This document shows positions 16,307 to 25,311 of a stretch of 64,000 nt of DNA, one piece after another. Numbering within the stretch: position 1 is the stretch's first letter; every line of letters starts with the position of its first letter. The notes beneath the pieces were generated by a model. That model was not told the origin of the DNA, ran no database searches, and saw only the letters and a list, made by a program, of their open reading frames with translations. Source of the stretch: JAJPIG01 sp035531675 (GTDB lineage: Bacteria; Desulfobacterota; Binatia; Binatales; Binataceae); assembly GCA_035531675.1 (NCBI GenBank), contig DATKSL010000041.1, positions 124,001 to 188,000 on the forward strand, in the 5' to 3' direction. Position numbers and translations under genes: made by a program.

Positions 16307-18008
16307 CTGGAATTTCCGCTTCAATCGGGTAATAGGATCGCTCTGTTAGTCCGGGTATCGCCGGGTAGCATCCTTGCGCGCCAGCCCCGTCGCGGCGCCA
16401 CCGCTCGCTGCCTGGCCCGGGCTTGAGGCGCTGGTAGATATCGGCGGATAGCGGCGCTCCTTTCGCCCACGGCAGCGGAGCAAAGGGCGGATGGATCCGC
16501 CGAATCAGTCTGAAATTCGCGTGTACATAGGCTTTAAGGCCGGAAAGATTTTCTCCCACCCACTGCGTCAGGATCACGTATTGCACGTCACCGAGCGACC
16601 CCGGATCGTTCATGGCATCCTCGCCGACTGCGGTGTTGAGGGTCTTGTAGCCCTGCGCATAGAGCCACAGCCTCGAGGTTCTGGTCGCCAGCGCATACCA
16701 GACCGTTTGCGGGCCGATCACTGCCGCGCCGGGCGGGATGCTCGCCCTGATCTCCCGGTCAAAGGCGGGATAGTCACGTCCCTGCCATTGGTAGGTGAGC
16801 GTGAAAACAATCAGCAGCAGCCGAACGAGACCGGCCAAAATCGCGAGGGACGCAAGCGGTCGAATCGCCAGGCGCCCGAGCACGGGCAGCTTTTGCCTCT
16901 CGATTTGACCTTCCACGAACGCCAGTCCCAGGCACCAGAATGCCACTACGGTTGCCAAATAGCGCGGCGACGTTTTCGTACCGTAGGCGGTGAGAAAAAC
17001 CATGAACAACAGGGGAGCAAGCCACAGACATACTGATTCCCAGCGTCCGCGGCTGGTCTTGGGGATGATGCACAGGATCACGATCCCCAGGGCCAGATTA
17101 GGAAATCCTAGCTGCGCTACCGCGTAATGTTCGTAGCGGCGCCACTCCGACCCGATCCGGTAAAGCTCGTTTCGCCATCCGATGCGTGGGTCGAGGTAAT
17201 CCCTGCTGATACCGGCCATCTCGGCGCGACACAGTTGCAGATGCGGCAGCAAAAACCAGAAGAGTGAGGCCGCCACGATCGCGAAGCCGGCCAGAAACGC
17301 AAGCGTCGAAATTGCTTTCGAGCGCAGCGCGGCCTGGATCGGTAACGACGACAGCATCGCGATCCCGCACACAGCGAGACCAATCGCCGCGAACGGGTAA
17401 TAGGTGGCGCCGGCGAGTCCGGTAACAAGACCAGCGATGCCCCAGTAAACCGGGGACATGCCGCGCGCCCCGTTAGTCGCGCACCACCTGCTGATCAGGA
17501 GAGTGGCCGCGATAAAGAAAACGAACACCACGTCGTACCTTCCGGACTGCCAGGTGCGGTAAGTGATCGGGTCCAACACGAAGACCGCGACCGCCAGCGA
17601 AGCGGCCCGAAGCCCGCCCAGTTGACGCGCCAGCTCGAAAAGTATCGCCGCGGTAGCAAGCCCGAATAAGAGTGTGGGCAACTTGGTCTGAATCACACCG
17701 AAACCGAAAACCTTGTAGAACGACGCGAGGACGAGCGGGAGCACCGGCGGGAAGCAGTCGAAGATCTCAAAGCCGCCACGCTGAAAGGTCCGCGCCAGTG
17801 TGCCGTGAGTAACAAGATGCAGGGCGGGCGCAGATAAGTATATTTCGTCGCCGCCAATCGCCGGGTATCTGCCGAGACTTATAACACTGACGCCGATTAC
17901 CGTGGCGACCACGGCGACAAGCGCTTGCGGCCTGGCCATCCAGTCATGAAATCGCCCTGCAATCGCGCACATGCCGCGGACGCATCGGTCTCGGTCAACC
18001 TGCATCAC
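16155..18008 (-). CDS. ArnT/PMT-type (GT39/GT83) membrane glycosyltransferase
   Basis: Up to 617 aa with about ten transmembrane helices. The first periplasmic loop carries GGDEIYLSAPA, the acidic DE motif of the GT-C fold that binds polyprenyl-phosphate sugars. A conserved YYPFAAIG/LPHLQLC helical core and a periplasmic C-terminal domain from about residue 410 follow. It transfers a sugar from a polyprenyl-phosphate donor to a lipid or protein in the periplasm. The final ~80 residues (after IYQRLKPGPG) are low-complexity and run 152 bp into the next gene. A frameshift or an earlier natural stop is likely there, so the 3' end is uncertain. GTG at 18008 or ATG at 18005 may start it. Confidence 0.78.
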   Translation of the reverse strand: MMQVDRDRCVRGMCAIAGRFHDWMARPQALVAVVATVIGVSVISLGRYPAIGGDEIYLSAPALHLVTHGTLARTFQRGGFEIFDCFPPVLPLVLASFYKVFGFGVIQTKLPTLLFGLATAAILFELARQLGGLRAASLAVAVFVLDPITYRTWQSGRYDVVFVFFIAATLLISRWCATNGARGMSPVYWGIAGLVTGLAGATYYPFAAIGLAVCGIAMLSSLPIQAALRSKAISTLAFLAGFAIVAASLFWFLLPHLQLCRAEMAGISRDYLDPRIGWRNELYRIGSEWRRYEHYAVAQLGFPNLALGIVILCIIPKTSRGRWESVCLWLAPLLFMVFLTAYGTKTSPRYLATVVAFWCLGLAFVEGQIERQKLPVLGRLAIRPLASLAILAGLVRLLLIVFTLTYQWQGRDYPAFDREIRASIPPGAAVIGPQTVWYALATRTSRLWLYAQGYKTLNTAVGEDAMNDPGSLGDVQYVILTQWVGENLSGLKAYVHANFRLIRRIHPPFAPLPWAKGAPLSADIYQRLKPGPGSERWRRDGAGAQGCYPAIPGLTERSYYPIEAEIPDESEHRSMWSVPLSKLRALHRSGGPSQPLLLLAQSLDGCGDARNRARSGG

Positions 18009-18157
18009 GTGGTTCGCCCTCCGATGTACTGATACCCCATTCAGGCCGGACCGGCGAGCACGCGCAACCGGCGCGCGTGGTCAAGGCATGGCGTGCGACC
18101 GCTATCAATGGAAGGATAGGCCCCGGCAATCAATCAACGATCATCGAGGCTGAACCG

Positions 18158-19000
18158 ATGCGCAGCTCGTTCGTGAACGTCGACGGAATTCGCACTCACT
18201 ATCTGGAAGCCGGCCGCGGCATGGACGTGGTGATGCTCCACTCGGGTGAATTCGGCGGCTGTGCCGAACTCAGCTGGGAGTTCAACCTGCAGGCGCTGGC
18301 GCGCCATTTTCGCGTCATCGCACCCGACTGGCTGGGCTTCGGCCGCACCGCCAAGCTGCATGACTTCGAGAATTTCCCGGGGCGGATGCTGTCGCATATG
18401 CGGCGCTTCGTCGAAGCGAAATGTATCGAGCGGGCGGTGTTCATCGGCAATTCGATGGGCGGCAGTTACCTGGCGCGGGCGATGGCGTCGGCGACTCCGA
18501 TGTTTGCGGCGCGCGCCATCGTGCTCGCCAGCGGCGGCGGCTTCACCCCCTTCAACGACGCGCGCAAGCTGCTGCTCGATTACGATTGCTCGCGCGAGGC
18601 GATGAAGGGGATGCTGCACGCGCTGTTCCACGGCGCGAAATGGCCCGCCGACGAAGCCTACCTCGATCGTCGCCATGAGCTCAGCCTCATCCCGGGGGCC
18701 TGGGAATGCGCCGCCGCCGCGCGCCTGAAATCGCCCGCGACCGAGCGCAAGCAGGACAGCTTCGGCCAGCCCGACAGCACGCCCTACGAACTGATTTCCG
18801 TGCCGACGCTGATCGTGGCCGGCGCCAACGACAAGCTGCGGCTGCCCGGCTATGCCGACGAGCTGGCGCGCCGGATTCCAAACGCCGAGTTGCACGTGTT
18901 CGAGGACTGCGGCCATTGTCCGAACATCGAGCGGGCCGAGCGCTTCAATGCGGTGGTTATCGAATTTCTGAAACGGATCGAGGCGAGCGCGGCCGGCTAG
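18158..19000 (+). CDS. Alpha/beta hydrolase (MhpC-like)
   Basis: 280 aa. The nucleophile elbow is GNSMGGS near residue 100, the acid is probably the Asp of GANDKLR, and the catalytic His lies in EDCGHCPNIE near the C-terminus. The oxyanion region is DWLGFGRT. It resembles meta-cleavage C-C bond hydrolases and related esterases; the substrate is unknown. I chose the ATG at 18158 (MRSSFVNVDG) because GAGG lies 8 bases upstream and the preceding 27 codons are not family-like. Its stop overlaps the stop of the convergent polyprenyl synthase by 3 to 4 bp. Confidence 0.85.
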   Translation: MRSSFVNVDGIRTHYLEAGRGMDVVMLHSGEFGGCAELSWEFNLQALARHFRVIAPDWLGFGRTAKLHDFENFPGRMLSHMRRFVEAKCIERAVFIGNSMGGSYLARAMASATPMFAARAIVLASGGGFTPFNDARKLLLDYDCSREAMKGMLHALFHGAKWPADEAYLDRRHELSLIPGAWECAAAARLKSPATERKQDSFGQPDSTPYELISVPTLIVAGANDKLRLPGYADELARRIPNAELHVFEDCGHCPNIERAERFNAVVIEFLKRIEASAAG

Positions 19001-19998
19001 ACTTCGCGGCGCACCTGCTCGTCGATAAGCGCCGAAAGCCGGTCGCGATAAGCGGAGGGCGGCAGCGAGGTCAGCAGTTCGCGCGCCCGCTGCACCTGCT
19101 CGGCCGCCATCGCCCGCGCCCGCGCAACGATCTGCGGCTCGCGCAGCAGTTCGAGCGTGCGCTTGAAGATCGCATCCTCGTGGGCGACGCCGTTACCGAA
19201 CATGGCGCGCAATTCGGGATTATGCTCGGCCGCCAGCACCATCGGCAGCGACGGGATGCCGGCGCGCAGATCGGAGCCGACCGGCTTGCCGATCTTCTCT
19301 TCGGGCCCCAGCACGTCGAGCAGATCGTCGACCATCTGGAAGGCGCGCCCGACCGCGTTGCCGAGCCGGCTCATCGCGTCGCTGACCGCGGGCGGTGCGC
19401 CGGCCAGGTCGGCCGCGACTCTGCCGCCGGCCGCGAACAGGGACGCGGTCTTGCGCGTGATCACCGCCAGGTACTCGTCGAGGCTGATGCCCGCGTTGTA
19501 GCGCAGCCGTCCTTCCATCGCCTCGCCCTCGGTGAGCTGGATACAGGCGCGGGCGGCGGTCAGCACCAGCGGCTCGTCGAAGCGGCCGCAGATTTCAAAG
19601 GCGCGGCAGAACAGGTAGTCGCCGGCCACCAGCGTCGGCGCCGAGCCATAGCGCGCGTAGGCCGAGGGGCGGCCGCGCCGCAGCGCGCCGGCGTCGATGA
19701 TGTCGTCGTGCAGCAGGGTCGCCGAATGAATCAGCTCGAGCGCGGTGGCCGCGTCGATCGCGTCGCCGACCGCCCGCTCGCCGCCGCCGCAGGCACGGTA
19801 AACCAGCAGGATAAACATCGGGCGCAGCCGTTTGCCGCTGCCGTCGATCAGATAGTGACAAATCTCGGCGATGTGCGCTTCGTTGGAATCGAGCAGCGAC
19901 GATAGCCGCTCCTCGACCGCCGCCAGGTCGGTTTCAATGGTGCCGTGGACGGAATCGATCACGGGCGGCGCCAGCTCCGATGCGATACTTTTCTTCAC
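18997..19998 (-). CDS. ispB: Polyprenyl (octaprenyl-type) diphosphate synthase
   Basis: 333 aa trans-prenyltransferase that condenses isopentenyl diphosphate onto allylic diphosphates. The first aspartate-rich motif is LLHDDIIDAG near residue 96, and the second is FQMVDDLLDVLG near residue 220 followed by GKPVGSDLRAG. SGKRLRP is the substrate-binding N-terminal motif. Small residues before the first DDxxD suggest a long-chain product, probably the quinone side chain, but chain length cannot be read with certainty. GTG start. It is the last gene of the F420 operon, 9 bp downstream of cofE. Confidence 0.92.
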   Translation of the reverse strand: MKKSIASELAPPVIDSVHGTIETDLAAVEERLSSLLDSNEAHIAEICHYLIDGSGKRLRPMFILLVYRACGGGERAVGDAIDAATALELIHSATLLHDDIIDAGALRRGRPSAYARYGSAPTLVAGDYLFCRAFEICGRFDEPLVLTAARACIQLTEGEAMEGRLRYNAGISLDEYLAVITRKTASLFAAGGRVAADLAGAPPAVSDAMSRLGNAVGRAFQMVDDLLDVLGPEEKIGKPVGSDLRAGIPSLPMVLAAEHNPELRAMFGNGVAHEDAIFKRTLELLREPQIVARARAMAAEQVQRARELLTSLPPSAYRDRLSALIDEQVRREV

Positions 19999-20007
19999 AG
20001 GCGAGGC

Positions 20008-20760
20008 TCAGCGGAAGAGGTCGGTTTCGGCCGCGCGGACCAGCGCCCGCGCATCGCCGTCATAGGGTTCATGCCGATAACCGCGAATCACCACAGCCGG
20101 AAGTCCAGCGTCCTTGCGCATCAGCAGGCCGGCAGCCGAGGCGAGCTCATCGGCGATCGCAAGCACCGTGTGATGCAGCTCGCGCCCGCCCATGTCGCGC
20201 GAACCGCGCAGATCGAGAATCGGGTTCATGCCGGAAATTCCCAGGCAGACTTCGGTCTGTCCCTCGCGCCATGGCCTGCCGAAAGTGTCGGTTATCAAGA
20301 CCGCCACGTCAACGCCTGCCAGCTTGCCGAGTCCGGCGCGGAGCCGGGCGGCCGAGGCGTCGGGATCGATCGGCAGCAGGATCGCGCGCCCTTCGGCCAT
20401 ACTGTTCGACTCATCCATCCCGGCGTTCGCGCATACCCATCCCGGGCCGCTCTCGACGATCAGGACACCGCGTTCCATCCGGATGATACGGGTGGCTTCG
20501 CGCAGCACCAGCTCGACCGCGCGCGCGTCCTTGTCGAAGCGGGCGGCGAAATTGCGCGCCAGCGCCGAGGGCTCGACCTGGTCGAGTTCGCGGGTGCGGC
20601 CTTCGGACTTGGAGACGATCTTCTGGCACACCGCCACGATATCGCCCGGCTCGAAGCGCCACGCCTGCGCCGCCGCGGCCTCAAAGATCAGGCCGGCCAG
20701 GTCGTCGCCGGCCTCGATCAGCGGAATGCCTTCAATTGCGGTAAGTGTCAGCGCGTCCAT
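20008..20760 (-). CDS. cofE: Coenzyme F420-0:L-glutamate ligase CofE
   Basis: 250 aa GTP-dependent ligase that adds gamma-linked glutamates to F420-0. Family landmarks are GDIVAVCQKIVSKSEGR near residue 40, ANAGMDESN near residue 112 and the metal/GTP-binding ITDTFGRPWREGQTEVCLG near residue 155. It corresponds to CofE or the N-terminal half of actinobacterial FbiB; the C-terminal FMN domain of FbiB is absent. It lies 12 bp downstream of cofD. Confidence 0.95.
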   Translation of the reverse strand: MDALTLTAIEGIPLIEAGDDLAGLIFEAAAAQAWRFEPGDIVAVCQKIVSKSEGRTRELDQVEPSALARNFAARFDKDARAVELVLREATRIIRMERGVLIVESGPGWVCANAGMDESNSMAEGRAILLPIDPDASAARLRAGLGKLAGVDVAVLITDTFGRPWREGQTEVCLGISGMNPILDLRGSRDMGGRELHHTVLAIADELASAAGLLMRKDAGLPAVVIRGYRHEPYDGDARALVRAAETDLFR

Positions 20761-20772
20761 CGCTACGACAGC

Positions 20773-21732
20773 CTACACTGCGAGCGCGCGCATCACCACG
20801 TCGGCAAGACGGGCGGCGCGCGTCGGGCTGGCCATGATGGTGTCGGTGGCGACGGCGCGCATGCCGAGTCTTTCGATCGGCGCCAGGTAGCGCCGGTCGG
20901 CGTGATCGAGCACGAATACGCCTACGCAATCCTGATAGAGCCGCGCGATGCCCAGCGGCGAGACCTCATGTCCCAGCCCGCGCATCATCCGATCGGCGGG
21001 GCCCTTGATGGTGCGGCCGCCGACGATCGGGCTTATCGCCGCGACCCGGCTTTTGGCCGCGCGCAAGGCCTCGCGAATTCCGCCGAGCGCGAGAATCGGG
21101 CCTAGCGAAACGAATGGATTGGACGGCGCCAGAATTATCGCCGCCGAGCTTTCGATCGCCGCCAGCGCCGCCGGCGCCGGGGTCGCCTGCTCGACGCCGC
21201 GCAACTCGATCCGTTCGACCGCGCCGCGCGCTCGCCGATGGACGAGATACTCCTGGAAGGCGAGGGCGTCGGGCCGGCCGCGCAACTTGACGAAGGTCCG
21301 CACCGGGTCGTCGGTCATCGGGATGACAGCGGCTTTGACGCCCAGGCGCGCCGCGATGTCAGCGGTCACCCGGCTGAGCGGGACGCCGGCGCGCAGCCGT
21401 TCGGTGCGATACAGATGCGTGGCCAAATCGCGATCGCCGAGCGCGAACCAGGCCCGGCCGTAAAAGCGCTCGAGCGCCGCGAGCAGCTTGAAGCTCTCGC
21501 CGCGCAGACCCCAGCCGTGAGTCGGATTGGCCAGGCCGGCCAGCGTGTAGACGATGGTGTCGACGTCGGGCGAGACGTGCAGTCCGTAAAACTGCTCGTC
21601 GTCGCCGGTGTTGACGATTACCCGGATGCGCCGCTGGTCGACCCGCCGCAGCAGGCCGCGCAGAAACCTAGCCGCACCCACTCCCCCCGCAAGCATCGTG
21701 ATCGGCGGTTGGGATAATCGGGCGCGCGCCAT
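20773..21732 (-). CDS. cofD: LPPG:FO 2-phospho-L-lactate (or PEP) transferase CofD
   Basis: 319 aa. It transfers a phospholactyl or phosphoenolpyruvyl group from the activated GDP donor to FO, giving (dehydro)F420-0. The motif MLAGGVGAARFLRGL at residues 13-27 binds the donor. VNTGDDEQFYGLHVSPDVDTI is the FO and metal region, and LAPSNPFVSLGPIL follows near residue 205. An ATG at 21732 with AAAGG upstream gives a 65-bp overlap with cofH. A cofC guanylyltransferase is not in this window. Confidence 0.95.
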   Translation of the reverse strand: MARARLSQPPITMLAGGVGAARFLRGLLRRVDQRRIRVIVNTGDDEQFYGLHVSPDVDTIVYTLAGLANPTHGWGLRGESFKLLAALERFYGRAWFALGDRDLATHLYRTERLRAGVPLSRVTADIAARLGVKAAVIPMTDDPVRTFVKLRGRPDALAFQEYLVHRRARGAVERIELRGVEQATPAPAALAAIESSAAIILAPSNPFVSLGPILALGGIREALRAAKSRVAAISPIVGGRTIKGPADRMMRGLGHEVSPLGIARLYQDCVGVFVLDHADRRYLAPIERLGMRAVATDTIMASPTRAARLADVVMRALAV

Positions 21733-22912
21733 TGGGTGCCTTTCGTCCGTAGAGTTTCCGGTACAGCGTGTTGCGCTCGACGGCGATCCGGCCCATCGCC
21801 AGCGCCTCTTGCTCGATCAGATCGACCGGCACGAACTCGCCGGCCTCGCCGCCGGCCTGGACCGTGATGCTCTCTTCCATCAGCGTGCCCGAGAAATCGT
21901 TGCAGCCGGCCTTGAGAGTGGTGGCGGCGAGCTCGACGCCGAGCTTGACCCACGAGGTTTGCAGGTTGTCGATCTGGCCGCGCAGATAGAGCCGCGCCAT
22001 CGCGTACATCTGAAAATCCAGCAGCCCCTTGCCGAGCGGCTTCACCAGCCCCTTGCGATACATCACGGTGTTCTGATGGATGAAGCGCAGCGGCACGAAC
22101 TCGGTGAAGCCATGGGTCCGCTTCTGGATGCTGCGGAGCAGGTCGAGATGATTGATCACCTGGCGCGGGCTCTCGATGTGCCCGTACATGATAGTCGAGG
22201 TGGTGGGGACGCCGAGCGCGTGAGCCGTGGTGATGATCTCGACCCAGGCCGCGACGTCGACTTTCTTGTGGCTCAGGATCTCGCGCACGCTGTCGTCGAG
22301 AATCTCGGCCGCGGTGCCGGGAATCGATCCGAGCCCGGCCTCGCGCAGCATCCCGATGTACTCGGGATAATCCATGCGGGTGCGCCGCGCGCCGTACATG
22401 ATCTCCATCGGCGAGAACGCGTGCACATGGATGTCGGGAAACTGTGTCTTGATCTTCGCCAGCAGGTCGCGATAGCGGAAGGCCGGCATGTCGGGATTGA
22501 TCCCGCCCTGCATGCAGACCTCGGTGGCGCCGCGGGCGCGGGCGTCGGCGACCTTGGCCAGCACGGTTTCGTCCGAATGGTCGTAGGCGTCGGATTCCCA
22601 GCGCTGGCGCTTGAAGCCGCAGAACTGGCAGTTGACGAAACAGATGTTGGTGAAGTTGATATTGCGGTTGACGACGTAGGTTACTTCGTCGCCGCAATCC
22701 TCGGCGCGCGCCAGGTCGGCGCACTTGATCAGCGCCCGCAGGTCGTCGCCCTGGGCGGTGTAAAGCAGCAGCCCCTGCTCGGGCGTGAGCTCGCGTCCCG
22801 CGAGGCTCGCATCGAGCGCCGCGCGGACCTCGGCGCCGGTGCGATCGAGCAGCGCGGGCAGGGGAGTCGCCTCGATTTCCTCGACGTAGTCGCGGAGTTC
22901 ATGGTCGGTCAC
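21668..22912 (-). CDS. cofH: FO synthase subunit 2 CofH (radical SAM)
   Basis: 414 aa radical SAM enzyme that joins tyrosine to the pyrimidine precursor in the first half of FO (deazaflavin) synthesis. The 4Fe-4S cluster motif CxxxCxxC appears as ICFVNCQFCGF near residue 92. The HVHAFSPMEIMYGA and SIPGTAAEILDD stretches are typical of the CofH/MqnC family. The C-terminus ends in a Cys/Gly-rich tail that overlaps cofD. Its ATG overlaps the cofG stop by 4 bp, so the two FO synthase halves are translationally coupled. Confidence 0.95.
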   Translation of the reverse strand: MTDHELRDYVEEIEATPLPALLDRTGAEVRAALDASLAGRELTPEQGLLLYTAQGDDLRALIKCADLARAEDCGDEVTYVVNRNINFTNICFVNCQFCGFKRQRWESDAYDHSDETVLAKVADARARGATEVCMQGGINPDMPAFRYRDLLAKIKTQFPDIHVHAFSPMEIMYGARRTRMDYPEYIGMLREAGLGSIPGTAAEILDDSVREILSHKKVDVAAWVEIITTAHALGVPTTSTIMYGHIESPRQVINHLDLLRSIQKRTHGFTEFVPLRFIHQNTVMYRKGLVKPLGKGLLDFQMYAMARLYLRGQIDNLQTSWVKLGVELAATTLKAGCNDFSGTLMEESITVQAGGEAGEFVPVDLIEQEALAMGRIAVERNTLYRKLYGRKAPNGARPIIPTADHDACGGSGCG

Positions 22913-24105
22913 TTGTCACCTCCAGCGATCCGGGAACACAACTCGCCGACCATCGGTCTGAGCGCCGGGTCGAGCCATGCATCATCGATGTATTCCGGAT
23001 AAATGGCGAGCCGTTCGCGCAACTCGAAGCCGGCCCGGGCGCAGCGCTCGCCGAGCTGCGCGAGATGGGGCCACGGCGCTTCGGGGTTTACGAAATCGGG
23101 AGTGAGCGGCGAGATTCCGCCCCAGTCGTTGATCCCGGCATCGAGAAACAGTTCGATTTGATTCGGCGACAGATTGGGCGGCGCCTGCACGTTCATCTCG
23201 GCGCCGAGCACCAGCCGCGCGGTCGCGATTGCGCGCGCCATCTCGAAAGCGTCGGGCTCCGGCGCATCGGCCATCGGAATCTCGGGCTTGGCGCGGAAGT
23301 TCTGGATTATCACTTCCTGGATATGGCCGTGGCGCTGGTTGAGATCGCGAATCGCGATCAGGCTCTGCGCCCGTTCAGCCGGGGTTTCGCCGATCCCGAG
23401 CAGAATTCCGGTGGTGAACGGAATCTTCTCCTGCCCGGCCTCATCGATCATGCGGATACGCCGCGCGGGTTCCTTGTCGGGCGCCCATTGATGGGCTCCG
23501 CCGTGGGCGCGGAGCCGCGGCGAAACATTCTCGAGCATCAGCCCCATGCTGGCGTTGAGCGGCCGCAGCGCGCGCAACTCGGCCCGCGTCATCAGCCCGG
23601 CATTGGTATGCGGCAACAGCCCCTCTTCAAGCGCGACGGCGCAGGCCCGCCCGACATACTCCATGGTGGTCCGCACGCCCAGGCCGGCCAACGTCTGGCG
23701 GTACTCCTTGAAGGCCACCTCGGGCTTGTCGCCCAGGCACATCAGCGCTTCCTTGCAGCCCAGCGCGCCGCCGCGCCGCGACCACTCGCGAATCTCCTCC
23801 GGCAGCATCGTCCAGGCGCCCGGCTCACCGGGATCCTTGCGAAAGGTGCAATAGGTGCAGCGGTCGCGGCACAGATTGGTGACCGGCAGAAAAATCTTGC
23901 GCGAGTAAGTGACGATGCGCCCCTTGGCGCGATCGCGAAGCTCGCGCGCCGCCGCCATCACCAGCCCGAGCTGGTCGTCGGGACACTCGATCAGCGCCAC
24001 CGCCTCGCGCTCGTCGATCGGCGCGCCGGCGGTCGCGCGATCGGCGATTTCGCGCAGATTTGGTCGCGCCGCGCGACTAAAGATCGATGGCGCCCCGTCC
24101 AGCAT
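22909..24105 (-). CDS. cofG: FO synthase subunit 1 CofG (radical SAM)
   Basis: 398 aa radical SAM enzyme that completes the deazaflavin ring of FO. The cluster motif is NLCRDRCTYCTF (CxxxCxxC) near residue 80, followed by CLGDKPE and QEVIIQNFRAKPEIPM. In Actinobacteria CofG and CofH are fused as FbiC; here they are separate coupled genes. AAGGAG lies 9 bases upstream of the ATG. It is the first gene of the operon cofG-cofH-cofD-cofE-ispB and is divergent from the 2-oxoacid dehydrogenase genes. Confidence 0.95.
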   Translation of the reverse strand: MLDGAPSIFSRAARPNLREIADRATAGAPIDEREAVALIECPDDQLGLVMAAARELRDRAKGRIVTYSRKIFLPVTNLCRDRCTYCTFRKDPGEPGAWTMLPEEIREWSRRGGALGCKEALMCLGDKPEVAFKEYRQTLAGLGVRTTMEYVGRACAVALEEGLLPHTNAGLMTRAELRALRPLNASMGLMLENVSPRLRAHGGAHQWAPDKEPARRIRMIDEAGQEKIPFTTGILLGIGETPAERAQSLIAIRDLNQRHGHIQEVIIQNFRAKPEIPMADAPEPDAFEMARAIATARLVLGAEMNVQAPPNLSPNQIELFLDAGINDWGGISPLTPDFVNPEAPWPHLAQLGERCARAGFELRERLAIYPEYIDDAWLDPALRPMVGELCSRIAGGDK

Positions 24106-24227
24106 GATTCATCGCTCCTTATAAGCCATCATCTGCGGGCAGGCAACCGCGCCCCGGCGCGCAGGGCCGCACGGGGATTTTGCGAGTAGTGCCGCGGTTG
24201 CGATAGTCTGATGATCGAGGACATCCG

Positions 24228-25301
24228 GTGGCCGAAAAGCCCATAGCATCGAGCGAAGCTGACGGCGCCGCCGCGGCCGCGGCCGGCGCGGCACGCAGCG
24301 AGCACGAGGTCCAGCTCTACTACTGGATGAAGCTGATTCGCGCCTTCGAGGATCGCGTCTCGCGGCTCCATCGCCAGAACAAGATTCTCGGCGGCGTCTA
24401 TTCGGGCGCCGGCCAGGAAGCGATCGTCACCGGCATCTGCGTGCCGCTGCTGGAGGGCGATTTCGTCGCCCCGCTGCATCGCGATCTCGGCGTCTTCCTG
24501 ATGCGCGGGGTCGACCCGGGCCGCCTGATGGCGCAGTTGATGGCCAAGGAGGACGGGCTGTCGCGCGGCAAGGACTCGTTCCTGCACGGCGGCGACCTGT
24601 CGCACGGCGTGTTCGGCTCGACCTCGATGCTCGGGTCGTCGCTGCCGGTCGCGGTCGGCGCGGCGCTGAAGTTCAGCATCAAGCGCGAGAAGCATATCGC
24701 GGTGGCCTTTTTCGGCGAGGGCGCGGCCTCGCGCGGCGACGTTCATGAGGCCATGAACTTCGCCGGCGTGCGCAAGCTGCCGGTGCTGTTCGTATGCGAG
24801 AACAATCGCTACGCCTATTCGACCCCGTTCGAGAAGCAGACGGCGGTCGAGAATATCGCCGATCGGGCCGCGGCCTACGGCTTTCGCGGTCACGTCTGCC
24901 CCGGCAACGACCTGTTGGCGGTGGTTGGGCTGGCCGAGCGCGAGATCGATTCGATTCGCGCCGGCGGCGGGCCCGGCCTGATCGAGTGCAAGACCTATCG
25001 CTGGCGCGGCCATAGCGAGCACGATCCGGCGCTCTACCGCGACCAGGAGGAGCTGATGGAATGGGAGAGCCGCGACCCGATTCCGCAGTTCGAGTACTTT
25101 CTCGGCAAGCGCGGCCATGAGCTGACGCGGCTGCGCGCCGAAATCGACGAGCGGGTGAATCAGACCGTGCAGGCGGCGGTGGATTTCGCCGAGCAGAGTC
25201 CCTCGCCAAAAGCTGAAGAAGCACTTGAAGATCTTTACGCCGCTGAAACGCCCGCGGCGGCGCCGAGCGCCGCTGTCAACGGCTCCGGCGTACGAAAATG
25301 A
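24228..25301 (+). CDS. 2-oxoacid dehydrogenase E1 component, alpha subunit
   Basis: 357 aa ThDP-dependent E1 alpha of the heterotetrameric class (pyruvate, acetoin or branched-chain type). The ThDP/Mg motif runs from GEGAASRGDVHEAMNFAG near residue 163 to ENN near residue 192, with GEG in place of the usual GDG. YRWRGHSEHDP is the conserved regulatory/phosphorylation-loop region. GTG start with GAGG seven bases upstream. The N-terminal ~20 residues are alanine-rich and disordered. The E1beta gene follows after 10 bp. The precise 2-oxoacid cannot be read from sequence. Confidence 0.9.
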   Translation: MAEKPIASSEADGAAAAAAGAARSEHEVQLYYWMKLIRAFEDRVSRLHRQNKILGGVYSGAGQEAIVTGICVPLLEGDFVAPLHRDLGVFLMRGVDPGRLMAQLMAKEDGLSRGKDSFLHGGDLSHGVFGSTSMLGSSLPVAVGAALKFSIKREKHIAVAFFGEGAASRGDVHEAMNFAGVRKLPVLFVCENNRYAYSTPFEKQTAVENIADRAAAYGFRGHVCPGNDLLAVVGLAEREIDSIRAGGGPGLIECKTYRWRGHSEHDPALYRDQEELMEWESRDPIPQFEYFLGKRGHELTRLRAEIDERVNQTVQAAVDFAEQSPSPKAEEALEDLYAAETPAAAPSAAVNGSGVRK

Positions 25302-25311
25302 CGGGCGGCCG

